From contig NZ_BDAZ01000001.1 of the NCBI RefSeq assembly GCF_001612725.1, forward strand, positions 186,001-250,000: 64,000 bases of DNA, read 5' to 3'. Below, piece after piece: positions 35,258 through 45,123 of this stretch. The notes under the pieces are model-generated. The model made no database searches, was not told the DNA's origin, and saw only the letters and a list, made by a program, of their open reading frames with translations. The stretch is from Nocardia anaemiae NBRC 100462. GTDB lineage: Bacteria > Actinomycetota > Actinomycetes > Mycobacteriales > Mycobacteriaceae. A program made the position numbers and the translations under genes. Position 1 is the stretch's first letter, and the number at the start of each line of letters is the position of its first letter.

Positions 35258-36922
35258 TCAGGTGGGCGGTTCGGAGGCGCGATCGGCCGCCTTGTTCGGT
35301 CGCTTCTCTGCGGTCGCGAGGTTGTCGGCCGGGAGCACAGGCGCCGGACCCGCGTTGTCCGGCGTGAAGACCTTGGGGTCGGTGACCAGGGTGGGCTCGG
35401 TCTTCGTCGACCACGGCGTCCTGATCGGTTTCTCGGTTGCCGGATCGGTGGCGCGCTGCTTGCCAACGCTGCTCGCAGCAGAAGTCGTGGCTGCTTTTGC
35501 TCGTTTGCCCGGCAGTACGGAACGCTTCCACGGAGTCGACGACGAAATACCCTGCTGCGTACCCTGCTCAGGGGAAGCACCCGACTGGCCATCGGTCGTG
35601 TTCGCGTGACTGTTCGCGACGGAGTCGAGCCCGGGCGGCAGGATGTTTTCGGGTATGTCGGCTCCCAACGAGGCAGGCGGATGTTCGCCTGAACGGCCGG
35701 GCTGCGCAATGTTTTCGAAAGGCTGCGCAATGTTTTCCCAAGAATGTGGCGCGATCTCCGACAGCCGCTGGGTCGCCTCGCGCCAATTATGGGTTGCTTC
35801 GGCCGGCGTCGAGAGAGAACGGTTGGCGGCTGGCGTCGGTATCGCTGCGGCGCGGTCGGCGGCGGGATCGGTCGAGTTCACTCCGCCGCTATCGGTACGC
35901 TCTTGTGTGCTGGACACAGGACCAGTAGCGGTGTCCTTTTGCGCCTTGGGCCCAGCCGCTTGCTCAGGCCCGGTAGCAGAACGGCCGTCGGCGGGCGTCG
36001 CCGCTGTCCGGGAATCGGCACCTACTGCACCGACCGGAGCGGCTTCCATCAGCCGCGATCCGCTTTTTTCCTGCGCCGTCTCGGCCGAAGTCGTTGGAGT
36101 GGACGACAGTTCACGACCGGCGTCGGGATAAAACGACCCAGGCGTGGTGCTGGCAGTGTCCGGTCCGGGGCCGAACAGACCATGGCGCTCGCCGGAGGTG
36201 CGGAAATCCAACGCGGCAACGTTGTCGGCGAAGGTCACGGCATGCCGGAGAATGTCGTCGGCGTGATCGTCGAGTACTTTGGCGTACCGCATCACCTCAT
36301 CTGGTTCGATGTGGAGCGGCAGTTCCGACGAGCTGCCGGGTGGTACATCCAGTAGCTGTTTCGCGGTGTCGTACACGACGCCGTTGATCATGCGCTCGAT
36401 GGTGTGCTCGAGCGGTTCGATGGCCTTGCCGATCACCTCGGTGGCGAAATAGCCGATCACCATCTGCTCCATCGCGGTGACCAGCCTGGTCGCGGCCGCC
36501 CGGATAGCTGCGGTGAGTGCGGCCGATAAACCCATGGTGGGCACTGTGGCCGCCATGAGGGCCGTGTAACTCGCCGCCAGCGCAGCTAATCCGGCGAGCA
36601 CAGCGACCTTCATCACGGTGATCACCTCCGCGGTGACGTCCAGGACCTTGGCCACCACATGGCAGGCCCGATCCAAGTCCGCCATGTGCGATGAGCTCAT
36701 CTGCGCCCACGCCGTGACCAGCTGCTCGTAGGAATATCCTGAATAGACCGAGCCCATATCGTGGATCGTGCCGGTGGCCGACTCATGGGTGTCGCGCACG
36801 TTTGTGGCAAAATTCCGCACCTGACCAGCCAATTCACGTACCTGATCCTCATCGATGTCCGGATACGGGACGCCCATGTAATTCAGGAACAGAGCCACCT
36901 CGTGCGGTATTTCAATGGACAC
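35258..36922 (-). CDS. WXG100-like N-terminal domain protein, type VII/polymorphic-toxin type
   Basis: About 554 residues from GTG 36922 (VSIEIPHEVALFLNYMGVPY), chosen for the GGTGGA upstream; GTG 36934 would add four residues. Residues ~1-120 look like the WXG100-like N-terminal domain of CpnT-type effectors, with PDIDEDQVRELAGQVRNFA and a YEQLVTAWAQMSSSHMADLD helix. Next comes a strongly hydrophobic segment (VAVLAGLAALAASYTALMAA) and a helical part to ~250. From ~260 to the end is a long Pro/Ala/Thr/Ser linker with no folded C-terminal toxin. It was probably built to carry a toxin domain now encoded separately. Confidence 0.7.
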   Translation of the reverse strand: MSIEIPHEVALFLNYMGVPYPDIDEDQVRELAGQVRNFATNVRDTHESATGTIHDMGSVYSGYSYEQLVTAWAQMSSSHMADLDRACHVVAKVLDVTAEVITVMKVAVLAGLAALAASYTALMAATVPTMGLSAALTAAIRAAATRLVTAMEQMVIGYFATEVIGKAIEPLEHTIERMINGVVYDTAKQLLDVPPGSSSELPLHIEPDEVMRYAKVLDDHADDILRHAVTFADNVAALDFRTSGERHGLFGPGPDTASTTPGSFYPDAGRELSSTPTTSAETAQEKSGSRLMEAAPVGAVGADSRTAATPADGRSATGPEQAAGPKAQKDTATGPVSSTQERTDSGGVNSTDPAADRAAAIPTPAANRSLSTPAEATHNWREATQRLSEIAPHSWENIAQPFENIAQPGRSGEHPPASLGADIPENILPPGLDSVANSHANTTDGQSGASPEQGTQQGISSSTPWKRSVLPGKRAKAATTSAASSVGKQRATDPATEKPIRTPWSTKTEPTLVTDPKVFTPDNAGPAPVLPADNLATAEKRPNKAADRASEPPT

Positions 36923-36934
36923 GCCGTGATTCAC

Positions 36935-37403
36935 TCCACCACGAAAAAATAACCTCCAACACTAAAATCTATACCAAATAGGAACCCTGCGACGAGCTGA
37001 CGCCGCCGATCGCGGAGATGACAGGTGCGCTCACCCAAACCGATCTATCGCTGTGAGGCATCGGCGTGGTCATCGGGTACTACAAACGGGAAGTTCCGGG
37101 GGCCCGGTGATCAAGGACCACGAGCATTGGGCGCGATCGGTGATCATCCGCCGATGCTCGCGGCGAATTCTGACGTGTGGCCGAGTTGAAGAGATCCCCC
37201 CGCTCGCGCCGCTGATCCACCGGTGGCAGTCGACCCGAACCACCCGTCCTAAGAACCCTATGACCAGTTGTGGGTCGCTCGCGCTGGAAATATCCGACAT
37301 ACGCCGTGACGCGGAACAACCGTGACGGACGAGCAAGGCCGGTGGCGTTTCCCTAAGAGCGAAGACCCCGATCTCGATCGAGCCACACGCTCATCGATAC
37401 CGA
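36935..37403. other. Gene-free interval upstream of the toxin-like locus
   Basis: The first 60 bp upstream of the WXG100-like gene are AT-rich (AAAAAATAACC, TATAGATTTTAG on the minus strand) and likely hold its promoter. The rest, to the terminator at 37404, has only short overlapping open frames with no family signal or ribosome-binding site. I see no gene in it; decayed sequence is possible. Confidence 0.5.
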
Positions 37404-37439
37404 AGGCCCCGCCCAGTCGAGAGGTACTGGGCGGGGCCT
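37404..37439. terminator. Perfect terminator hairpin after the 37479 gene
   Basis: AGGCCCCGCCCAGT and ACTGGGCGGGGCCT form a perfect 14-bp stem around an 8-nt loop. It lies downstream of the minus-strand secreted-protein gene. One arm is duplicated at 33312-33326. Confidence 0.75.
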
Positions 37440-37478
37440 GTTTCCGTGGCGACGGTGGGGCCACGGATGTCGTTGGAC

Positions 37479-38192
37479 CTACTTGGCCGGGTTGAGCGGC
37501 TGGTTGATGGTGGCGAAGTACTGGATCGCCGCACCGATCGCGACCGGAGCCGTGATCAGGATCTGACCGGCCAGGGTGCCCAGGGCACCGATGGCGATGA
37601 TGCCCGCGACGCAGCCCACGGCCGCGGCCGGGATGAACGGACCGAACAGGCCGACGATGGTGGCCGAGGCGACCGTCGCACCGGCGATACCACCGAGGAC
37701 GCAGCCTGCCGCACCGCCGAGGAGACCACCGACCAGGGTGCCGATGGTGGCTCCCGCCGAGATGGTGCTGGTCAGGCGGGTCCAGGCCGCGACCTCACGG
37801 TCGTATTCGGTCTTCCACGGCGCCTTGTCCTCATATGGCAGCGCGACCGGCTTGTAGACCGCGTGCTCGCGATCGATCTGCGGGGTCAGTGTCGCGGTGC
37901 GATCGGAAATCTGTGCGGCGATAGGGAATTCGAAGTCATCGATCTTGAACCGCAGCGGGGTGCCCGCGAGCACGGTGCCATCGGCCGCCTTGATCTTGAA
38001 GACATCGTCCTCGACTACCAGCGAACCCGCGTCGGTTTTGATGATCGATGAATCGTTAACCGCTTCGGCGGTGAAATTGATTGCGCTGTCGTCGCTTTCG
38101 GCGGCGGCCGGGGCCGCGCCGGAGGTGCCCGCGGCCACTCCGGTAGCCATGGTCACCAGCGCCGCGACGACGGCGAGCTTCCTCATCCTCAT
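37479..38192 (-). CDS. Exported membrane-associated protein, Gly/Ala-rich C-terminus
   Basis: 237 residues from ATG 38192, with GAGGGA about 9 bp upstream (ATG 38201 lies too near it). Signal peptide VVAALVTMATGVAAGTSGAA. The first ~110 mature residues are beta-rich (SLVVEDDVFKIKAADGTVLA). The C-terminal half holds long Gly/Ala-rich hydrophobic stretches (IGTLVGGLLGGAAGCVLGGI) resembling glycine-zipper helices that can insert into membranes. I believe such proteins are common and uncharacterised in Nocardia; the function is unknown. Confidence 0.8.
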   Translation of the reverse strand: MRMRKLAVVAALVTMATGVAAGTSGAAPAAAESDDSAINFTAEAVNDSSIIKTDAGSLVVEDDVFKIKAADGTVLAGTPLRFKIDDFEFPIAAQISDRTATLTPQIDREHAVYKPVALPYEDKAPWKTEYDREVAAWTRLTSTISAGATIGTLVGGLLGGAAGCVLGGIAGATVASATIVGLFGPFIPAAAVGCVAGIIAIGALGTLAGQILITAPVAIGAAIQYFATINQPLNPAK

Positions 38193-38305
38193 GTACTGCA
38201 TTCCCTCATCTAGGTGTTGCTATCGAGGGAAAAGCATCGAGGAGAACCCAATCGGGCGCGAGGGAAAAATGCACACAGATTCGAATAGGCAAACCCCGAG
38301 CGATC

Positions 38306-38899
38306 TCAGGACTTCTTGGCCGCGGCCTTCATCTGCTTCTTGAAAGCCCTTACTTCCAAAAGGGATTCGCCGTCGACGATATCGGCGGCCGAGCGACGCG
38401 AGCCCGCTTCGGAGTAGGCACCGGCCGCCGCCTCCCATCCCTTCGGCCGCACACCGAGTTGCTTGCCGAGCAGTGCGAGGAAGATCCTGGCCTTCTGATC
38501 GCCGTAGCCGGGCAGGTCCTTCAAACGGCGCAGCACCTCTTTGCCGTCCGGATCGCCCTGGGTCCAGATCCGGTCGGTCTTGCCGTCGTAATGCTCGACC
38601 ACATACCGCGCGAGTTCCTGGGTGCGGCGGGCCATGGACCGGCCGTAGCGATGAATGGCGGGCGGGGTCGCGCACAGTTCTTCGAATGCCTCGGCATCGG
38701 CGTCGGCGATCCGCTGGATATCGAAGCCGTCCATGCGGTCGGCGATCTTCTTCGGGCCGCGGAAGGCGTGTTCGAGGGGGAACTGCTGGTCGAGCAACAT
38801 GCCTGTCAGCAGCGCGAAGGAATCCTCGGAAAGGAGTTTGTCCGCCTCCGGCTCCTGGGCGAGACACAGCTTGACAGTCGCGGACTTCGCTTTGGCCAC
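38306..38899 (-). CDS. HhH-GPD-family base-excision-repair-like protein
   Basis: 197 residues. It shows the N-terminal helix FALLTGMLLDQQFPLEHAF and the helix-hairpin-helix LKDLPGYGDQKARIFLALLG, the DNA-binding part of HhH-GPD glycosylases. In typical members a catalytic Asp follows this hairpin by ~20 residues; here that place reads GVRPKGWEAAAGAYSE with no clear Asp, and no catalytic Lys is evident. The C-terminus is Lys-rich (KKQMKAAAKKS), suggesting nonspecific DNA contact. It resembles the short actinobacterial HhH-GPD family of unproven activity. Confidence 0.85.
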   Translation of the reverse strand: MAKAKSATVKLCLAQEPEADKLLSEDSFALLTGMLLDQQFPLEHAFRGPKKIADRMDGFDIQRIADADAEAFEELCATPPAIHRYGRSMARRTQELARYVVEHYDGKTDRIWTQGDPDGKEVLRRLKDLPGYGDQKARIFLALLGKQLGVRPKGWEAAAGAYSEAGSRRSAADIVDGESLLEVRAFKKQMKAAAKKS

Positions 38900-39052
38900 G
38901 GGACTTCCTTTCGCTGGTACCGGACTTCTCCGATCATCTCATTCGGGACCGTCAGGTGGTCCGGCCCACCCGGATCGGTGGTATGCCCGAATCGTGACAG
39001 ACCTCACAGACCTGCCGTGCGATGCGGTCTGCGCCGAAGTAGGCTCAGCGCC

Positions 39053-39901
39053 ATGCCTCAGACGACGGCAATACCAAGAGACGGAATCGGGCCCATGAAT
39101 ATGCAGGGGTTGCGCCCGGATCGCTTCGACAGCGCGGGCCAGGATCAGTTGGTAGACGTGCGGGATCTGCAGGCGGCGCTGCCGGGCATCCGCCGACTGC
39201 GCACGTGGGCGCATGACGCGTTGGCGCTGCAGCCCGGCGAGAGTGCGGTCGATATCGGGTCGGGCACCGGCACGGAGGCCATCGCCTTCGCGGACGCGGT
39301 CGGCCCGACCGGCACCGCGATCGGCGTCGAACCCGATCCGCAGCTGCTCGCCTCCGCCGAACGCCGCGCGCTGCAGGCCGGTTCGACGGCGAAATTCCAC
39401 TCCGGCGACGCCTACGGGCTGCCGTTCGGCGCGAACAGCTTCGACGTCGCCCTCTGCGAACGGGTGTTCCAGCACCTGACCGCACCGAATCGCGCCGCCA
39501 ACGAGATCGCTCGGGTACTTCGGCCCGGCGGTCGCGTCGTGGTGGTGGACAGCGACTGGGGCACGGCGATCGTGCATCCCGGCGACCGGCAGGTGGTCCG
39601 CGAGGTCATCGACACCTTGATCGCGGCGACCACCAATCCCTTCTCCGGCCGCAGGCTGCCCGGGCTGCTGACCAAGGCGGGCCTGGTGATCGACGACGTG
39701 TGCTCGCACGCCCTGGTACAGGACCGGACCGTCGGCGCGGGCGCGCTGGTCAACCGCATCTCGGCGATGGCGGTCGCGCGCGGTTCCATCACCGAGGCAC
39801 AGCGCGATCAGCTCATCGCGGATCTGGAACGGGGCGCCGAAACCGGCGACATCCACCTATCGGTGACCATGTTCGCCGTGCTGGCGCACAAACCCCGCTG
39901 A
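39053..39901 (+). CDS. Class I SAM-dependent methyltransferase
   Basis: 282 residues from ATG 39053 (MPQTTAIPRDG); a much longer upstream open frame is only the shadow of the HhH-GPD gene. Motif I is AVDIGSGTGTEAIAFADAVG, followed by VEPDPQLLASAERRALQ, DAYGLPFGANSFDVALCERV and VLRPGGRVVVVDSDWG, the UbiE/ubiquinone-methylase-like layout. The substrate is unknown. The next gene begins 2 bp after the stop, so the two are co-translated. Confidence 0.88.
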   Translation: MPQTTAIPRDGIGPMNMQGLRPDRFDSAGQDQLVDVRDLQAALPGIRRLRTWAHDALALQPGESAVDIGSGTGTEAIAFADAVGPTGTAIGVEPDPQLLASAERRALQAGSTAKFHSGDAYGLPFGANSFDVALCERVFQHLTAPNRAANEIARVLRPGGRVVVVDSDWGTAIVHPGDRQVVREVIDTLIAATTNPFSGRRLPGLLTKAGLVIDDVCSHALVQDRTVGAGALVNRISAMAVARGSITEAQRDQLIADLERGAETGDIHLSVTMFAVLAHKPR

Positions 39902-39903
39902 TC

Positions 39904-40110
39904 GTGGCCGTCGACGTTTCGACGGAAACGGTGATCGAGCGTCCGCGCTATACCTGGACCGACGCCGGACCGGACCGCACCCGAATGACCCTGCGCAACA
40001 CCGGAACACCCAGCGGATTCGGCAATGCGGCCGCACCGATCATGGAGGCCGCGATGCGGCGGGTCAATCGCGCCGATCCGGCCCGGTTGCGGGCACTGCT
40101 GGAGGCCTGA
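39904..40110 (+). pseudogene. SRPBCC protein with a large in-frame internal deletion
   Basis: 68 residues from GTG 39904. The N-terminus AVDVSTETVIERPR is the normal opening of a full-length (~145 residue) SRPBCC protein. It joins directly to YTWTDAGPDRTRMTLRN and GFGNAAAPIMEAAMRR, the normal last third. About 75 central residues, which form most of the ligand cavity, are missing, with the frame kept. Stop, operon position behind the methyltransferase and terminator are all intact, so it is still transcribed. A folded SRPBCC domain is unlikely. Confidence 0.7.
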
Positions 40111-40114
40111 AATA

Positions 40115-40155
40115 CGTTGGGCGCGTATCGTATCGATACGCGCCCAACGATTTTT
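40115..40155. terminator. Strong intrinsic terminator
   Basis: CGTTGGGCGCGTATCG and its exact complement form a 16-bp stem with a TAT loop, followed by ATTTTT. It ends the methyltransferase-SRPBCC unit and also serves the convergent aminotransferase gene. Confidence 0.92.
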
Positions 40156-40160
40156 GTCGA

Positions 40161-41744
<1,584 letters not shown>

Positions 41745-41850
41745 TCAAAAGGGACCAACCAGGTTAAAAAGGGGGGCCGAACAGGCACTTTCATTCAGCC
41801 GACCAGCCCCATTTGGCAACCGGCCGGGGGCACCCGGTATGCTCCTGCAC

Positions 41851-41938
41851 GGAGGATTCGCCTAGTGGCCTATGGCGCTCGCCTGGAACGCGGGTTGGGT
41901 TAACGCCCTCAGGGGTTCAAATCCCCTATCCTCCGCCA
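41851..41938 (+). tRNA. tRNA-Ser (anticodon GGA)
   Basis: Acceptor arms GGAGGAT (41851-41857) and ATCCTCC (41928-41934) pair fully, discriminator G, with CCA encoded. The anticodon loop CTGGAAC reads GGA, and a long variable arm is present, as expected for a type II serine tRNA. The T loop is TTCAAAT. It follows ffs, as in mycobacteria. Confidence 0.97.
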
Positions 41939-42130
41939 CGGCAAACGCCCCTGATCAAGCCATATCGGCAGGTCAGGGGCGTTTCCTTTAAAGGCCTGTG
42001 CAGGGCGGTTTCGAGTCGCTTGCAATTGTTTTCGCAGATGGCGGGCGTGTCGACCGCGCCAACGAGCCTCGGGCCAAGGGTCACCTCCCCTGCGGGAATT
42101 GATCGTCGCGACGACCCACCGAGATCAGCG

Positions 42131-42238
42131 ATGGCCGACTCGGGCCGCAACCCTGGCGCTCCCTTCGACACGCTGTGGCGGATGGGCGGCGAGATAGAGG
42201 TCCCGCACTGCGAGTCCGGCTCGACCGTCGGGGGGTGA
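42131..42238 (+). CDS. Possible 35-residue peptide
   Basis: ATG 42131 to TGA 42238 encodes MADSGRNPGAPFDTLWRMGG plus an acidic/Cys tail. It lies in the 455-bp gap between tRNA-Ser and the SDR gene, with a GAGAT element upstream that is weak as a ribosome-binding site. There is no homolog I recognise. It may be a remnant of inserted DNA; the rest of 41939-42311 shows nothing else. Confidence 0.2.
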   Translation: MADSGRNPGAPFDTLWRMGGEIEVPHCESGSTVGG

Positions 42239-42311
42239 AGGCGACGTAGTTGAAGCACGGAACCAACCCCGTTGCGGAATCAACCCACTTCTCTGGCGGC
42301 CACGGCCGATA

Positions 42312-42372
42312 CGCAACCATAGGTTGCGCTTCGCCCGTGCCGCAGCTATGGTAATACGCAACCAATGGTTGC
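42312..42372. promoter_or_regulatory. Twin palindromic operators before the SDR gene
   Basis: CGCAACCATAGGTTGCG (42312-42328, perfect 7-3-7) and GCAACCAATGGTTGC (42358-42372, perfect 7-1-7) share the left half ATACGCAACCA. They are about 45 bp apart, near four helical turns, and the second ends 22 bp before the SDR start. TetR or MarR regulators often use such pairs, but no regulator gene is adjacent. Confidence 0.7.
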
Positions 42373-42393
42373 CTATCGGAGTGGAGAACATCT

Positions 42394-43203
42394 ATGAGTG
42401 CATTGCTGCTCGAAGGCAAGAACGCTGTGATCTACGGGGGCGGAGGCGCTATCGGCGGCGCTGTCGCCCGGGTATTCGCCCGGGAAGGCGCACGAGTCTT
42501 CCTCGCCGGGCGGACGCAGGCGAAGCTCGACGCCGTCGCGCGTGACATCGCCGCAACGGGCGGAAAAGTCGAGACCGCACAGGTCGACGTTCTCGATCAG
42601 CAGGCGGTCGACAAGCACGTCGCCGCGATCGCGCAGATGGCAGGCGGCATCGACATCGCCCTCAACGCGGTGAGCGTCATGCATGACCAGGGGACGGTGC
42701 TGGCGGACCTCTCGCTGGAGGAGTTCATGCGGCCGATCGACGGTTTTCTGCGGGCGCTGTTCATCACCAGCAAGGCGGTGGCACCACACATGGGTCGCGA
42801 GCGTCCTGGCGTCATCCTGACTTTGTCCGAGCCGGGCGCCAAGCTGGCTACCGGCGGCATCTTGGGTCACGGCGTGAGCTCGGCAGGCAAGGAGGCATTC
42901 TCGCGGCTCCTGGCCGCGGAGCTGGCACCCAACAACATCCGGGTCATCGACCTTCGCCCACACGCCGTGGTCGATGCGCCGGCAGCGGGCTCCTACACCA
43001 AGCACCTCTTCAAGCGGCTCGCGGCAGCGGGCGGGCAATCGGTCCAGGAATTCCTCGAAGACGGGCTCGCGCAAGGAACGCTCCTGAAGAGGTTGCCCAC
43101 CCTCGCTGAGATTGCCGAGACGGCCGCGTTCCTGGCCTCGGATCGTGCGGGAGCCATGACCGGAACGATCGCCAACCTGTCTGGCGGCGCATTGGTGGAC
43201 TGA
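42394..43203 (+). CDS. Short-chain dehydrogenase/reductase
   Basis: 269 residues. The N-terminal cofactor motif is variant: VIYGGGGAIGGAVARVFARE instead of TGxxxGIG. The N-x-V region is ALNAVSVMHDQG. The usual catalytic S-Y-x-x-x-K is altered: SSAGKEAFSRLLAAELAPNN keeps Ser-Ser-Ala-Gly-Lys but lacks the Tyr, as in the divergent SDR group related to enoyl reductases. The C-terminus FLASDRAGAMTGTIANLSGG is typical. Substrate unknown; GTGGAGAAC precedes ATG 42394. Twin operators upstream imply tight inducible control. Confidence 0.88.
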   Translation: MSALLLEGKNAVIYGGGGAIGGAVARVFAREGARVFLAGRTQAKLDAVARDIAATGGKVETAQVDVLDQQAVDKHVAAIAQMAGGIDIALNAVSVMHDQGTVLADLSLEEFMRPIDGFLRALFITSKAVAPHMGRERPGVILTLSEPGAKLATGGILGHGVSSAGKEAFSRLLAAELAPNNIRVIDLRPHAVVDAPAAGSYTKHLFKRLAAAGGQSVQEFLEDGLAQGTLLKRLPTLAEIAETAAFLASDRAGAMTGTIANLSGGALVD

Positions 43204-43393
43204 GTTTCGAAACTAAGGAGAACAGGTGTTGACAAGTTTTGACCGAGGAGCCCGCGAGTCGGTGAAGCCTGTATCGACGTCTACGATCCGCTCAGCCTCC
43301 TCGCCCTGCAACGTCTGTACCGTCAGCAGCGCCGAACAGCCTGAACTACAGCGAAACTGGCTGGCCGCAGAATATGTATGGACCGGTGCCGGG

Positions 43394-45028
43394 TCAGCTC
43401 GCGGATCGGGTGGCGCAGTCGAATACCTCGTTCAGCGCATCGCGTAGCAGGTTCGCGTAGATATCGATGTCCGGTAGCGCGGCGGTGTCGGCGTGGATCG
43501 AGACGGTGACGGTATCGCCGAGGCCGTGTACGCCGTGGGTGAGGTGCATGACCGACCCGATTGCGGGGAAGCCGCCGGTGAAGCGGACGGGTGCGCCGCC
43601 GAAGGTCAGGTCGGCGGGGCCGCGGTGGACGCTGGAGACCACGGTGTGTCCGGCGATGGAGTCGGGGACGATGTCGAGCGGGTAGCGCTCGATGTCGCGG
43701 CGTAGTAGTCGGGCGGGGGTGACGGCGGTGACGCGGTCCTGTGCGGTCAGCAGTGGATGCTGGGCGCGGGTTCGGCGATCGGCGAGCGCGGCGGCGATCT
43801 TGTTCGCACGGGTCAGTACCTCCGGTTCATCGATGAACAGGTCGACGCCGAGGCTGCGGTAGTTATTGCGAGCCGCTATCCCATTGTCGGACAACGCCAT
43901 CGGTACCTGCGCGCCGAGACGGTTCACTCGTTCACCGCGCGCCGTGAGGTAGCGATCGAGTGCGATCGACACGGCGGTCAGTGCAACCACGGTCACGGTG
44001 TGGCCCGGGATGCGCAGCCGTTCGGCATCGCAAACGATCATCCGCACCTGATGAGCGTGCTGTTTTGTGGGATCACTCCGGTTCACCGGACTCGGCGTGA
44101 AGCTGGGACCCGGCCCCGGAAGCCTTCCCGCAGTCGTCGATTCGACCAACTCCTGCTGCGCCCGAAATGCCTGATACCCGCGAATCGCGGTGCGCGCGAA
44201 CTGAATCGGCATCCGAAGCAGCGCCAGCATCGAATGCACATGTATGGGATCCACCGGCACCGCTTCGACAGCTGCCGCACCGAGACGGGCGGTTTGCGCA
44301 GCAACTCTGCGAGCAACCGATCGGCGCGGCGCAGCTATCGAATCGGCACCGACACCCGAGACGCCATCGCCATGCGCCGCGACATCGGCAATGGTCACAG
44401 CCTCGGCGACCCCTTCGGTCCGCTCGGCCCGAGCAACCGGCGACCGCCATGCCAGCGACTCACCCTCCGCAACCGGCTCGGCCGCACCGACTTCGGAAAA
44501 CAACGCCCTGGCGATATCCGCACCCCGCCGCCCATCCGCCAAAGCATGCGACATCTGCAGCACGACCACCATCGCCGGTCCAGCACCCGCGGGCGCACCG
44601 AGTACTCCACGAAACACATGCAACCGCCATGGCCGCACCGCGGCATCCACTCCGGTGCCGAGCAGTTTGCCGAGCACCGCACACACACCCGGCCAATCCG
44701 GTTCCGGAAGGAAATGTTCCACAAATTGCTCGGCACGGAATTCACACCGAACCCATGTCGGATAGTCCAGATCTGCGGGCAGCGCGCGCAGCCGGACCGA
44801 TAGATCGGCAATGTCGGCACTGCGGCGCGCGACGAACTCGCGCAATCGCGCACCGGAATGCCCGGAATCGTCGAAGCAATACAGCATGAAGAGGTCATTT
44901 CGGGTACGGCCGGACAGCCAGTACATCGTCGCGTCCTGGGCGGCCACCGTAGTCACGACTCGACGATATGACACCGGTAACCGGAGATAGTGCGCAGCAC
45001 CGGAAAACTGAATGATCTTGTTCCACAT
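43394..45028 (-). CDS. WS/DGAT-like acyltransferase with variant active site
   Basis: 544 residues from ATG 45028; ATG 44926 ([11 protein letters not shown]) is an alternative nearer the usual family start. The condensation-like active site, normally HHxxxDG, reads SHALADG at residues 160-166, keeping the second His but replacing the first. The C-terminal half resembles the DUF1298 part of wax ester synthase/diacylglycerol acyltransferases, with [19 protein letters not shown] and [20 protein letters not shown] role in storage lipid synthesis is plausible. It is divergent from qcrB, about 95 bp apart. Confidence 0.82.
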   Translation of the reverse strand: MWNKIIQFSGAAHYLRLPVSYRRVVTTVAAQDATMYWLSGRTRNDLFMLYCFDDSGHSGARLREFVARRSADIADLSVRLRALPADLDYPTWVRCEFRAEQFVEHFLPEPDWPGVCAVLGKLLGTGVDAAVRPWRLHVFRGVLGAPAGAGPAMVVVLQMSHALADGRRGADIARALFSEVGAAEPVAEGESLAWRSPVARAERTEGVAEAVTIADVAAHGDGVSGVGADSIAAPRRSVARRVAAQTARLGAAAVEAVPVDPIHVHSMLALLRMPIQFARTAIRGYQAFRAQQELVESTTAGRLPGPGPSFTPSPVNRSDPTKQHAHQVRMIVCDAERLRIPGHTVTVVALTAVSIALDRYLTARGERVNRLGAQVPMALSDNGIAARNNYRSLGVDLFIDEPEVLTRANKIAAALADRRTRAQHPLLTAQDRVTAVTPARLLRRDIERYPLDIVPDSIAGHTVVSSVHRGPADLTFGGAPVRFTGGFPAIGSVMHLTHGVHGLGDTVTVSIHADTAALPDIDIYANLLRDALNEVFDCATRSAS

Positions 45029-45123
45029 TGCGGTTCCGGAAAACCTATCGATTCCCCGTCGATCCCCTGCTACCGTCTGTAGTAGAACACGTACCACCAC
45101 TCACCCAGAGCGGGGTGTCGGCC

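Noticed and set aside
37053..37336. Overlapping 90-codon frames on both strands as a possible transposase fragment
   Set aside because: No DDE, HTH or inverted-repeat evidence was found; composition alone is not enough.
38459..39052. 5' extension of the methyltransferase frame
   Set aside because: The open frame runs through the HhH-GPD gene antisense; the methyltransferase homology begins at about 39053.
41939..42311. Integrated element at the tRNA-Ser(GGA) 3' end
   Set aside because: No integrase gene and no second copy of the tRNA 3' end was seen in the window.
43226..43393. Remnant-like sequence after the SDR gene (CIDVYDPLSLLALQRLYRQQ)
   Set aside because: About 30 codons after a stop with no start or family match; it may be decayed DNA but is too short to call.
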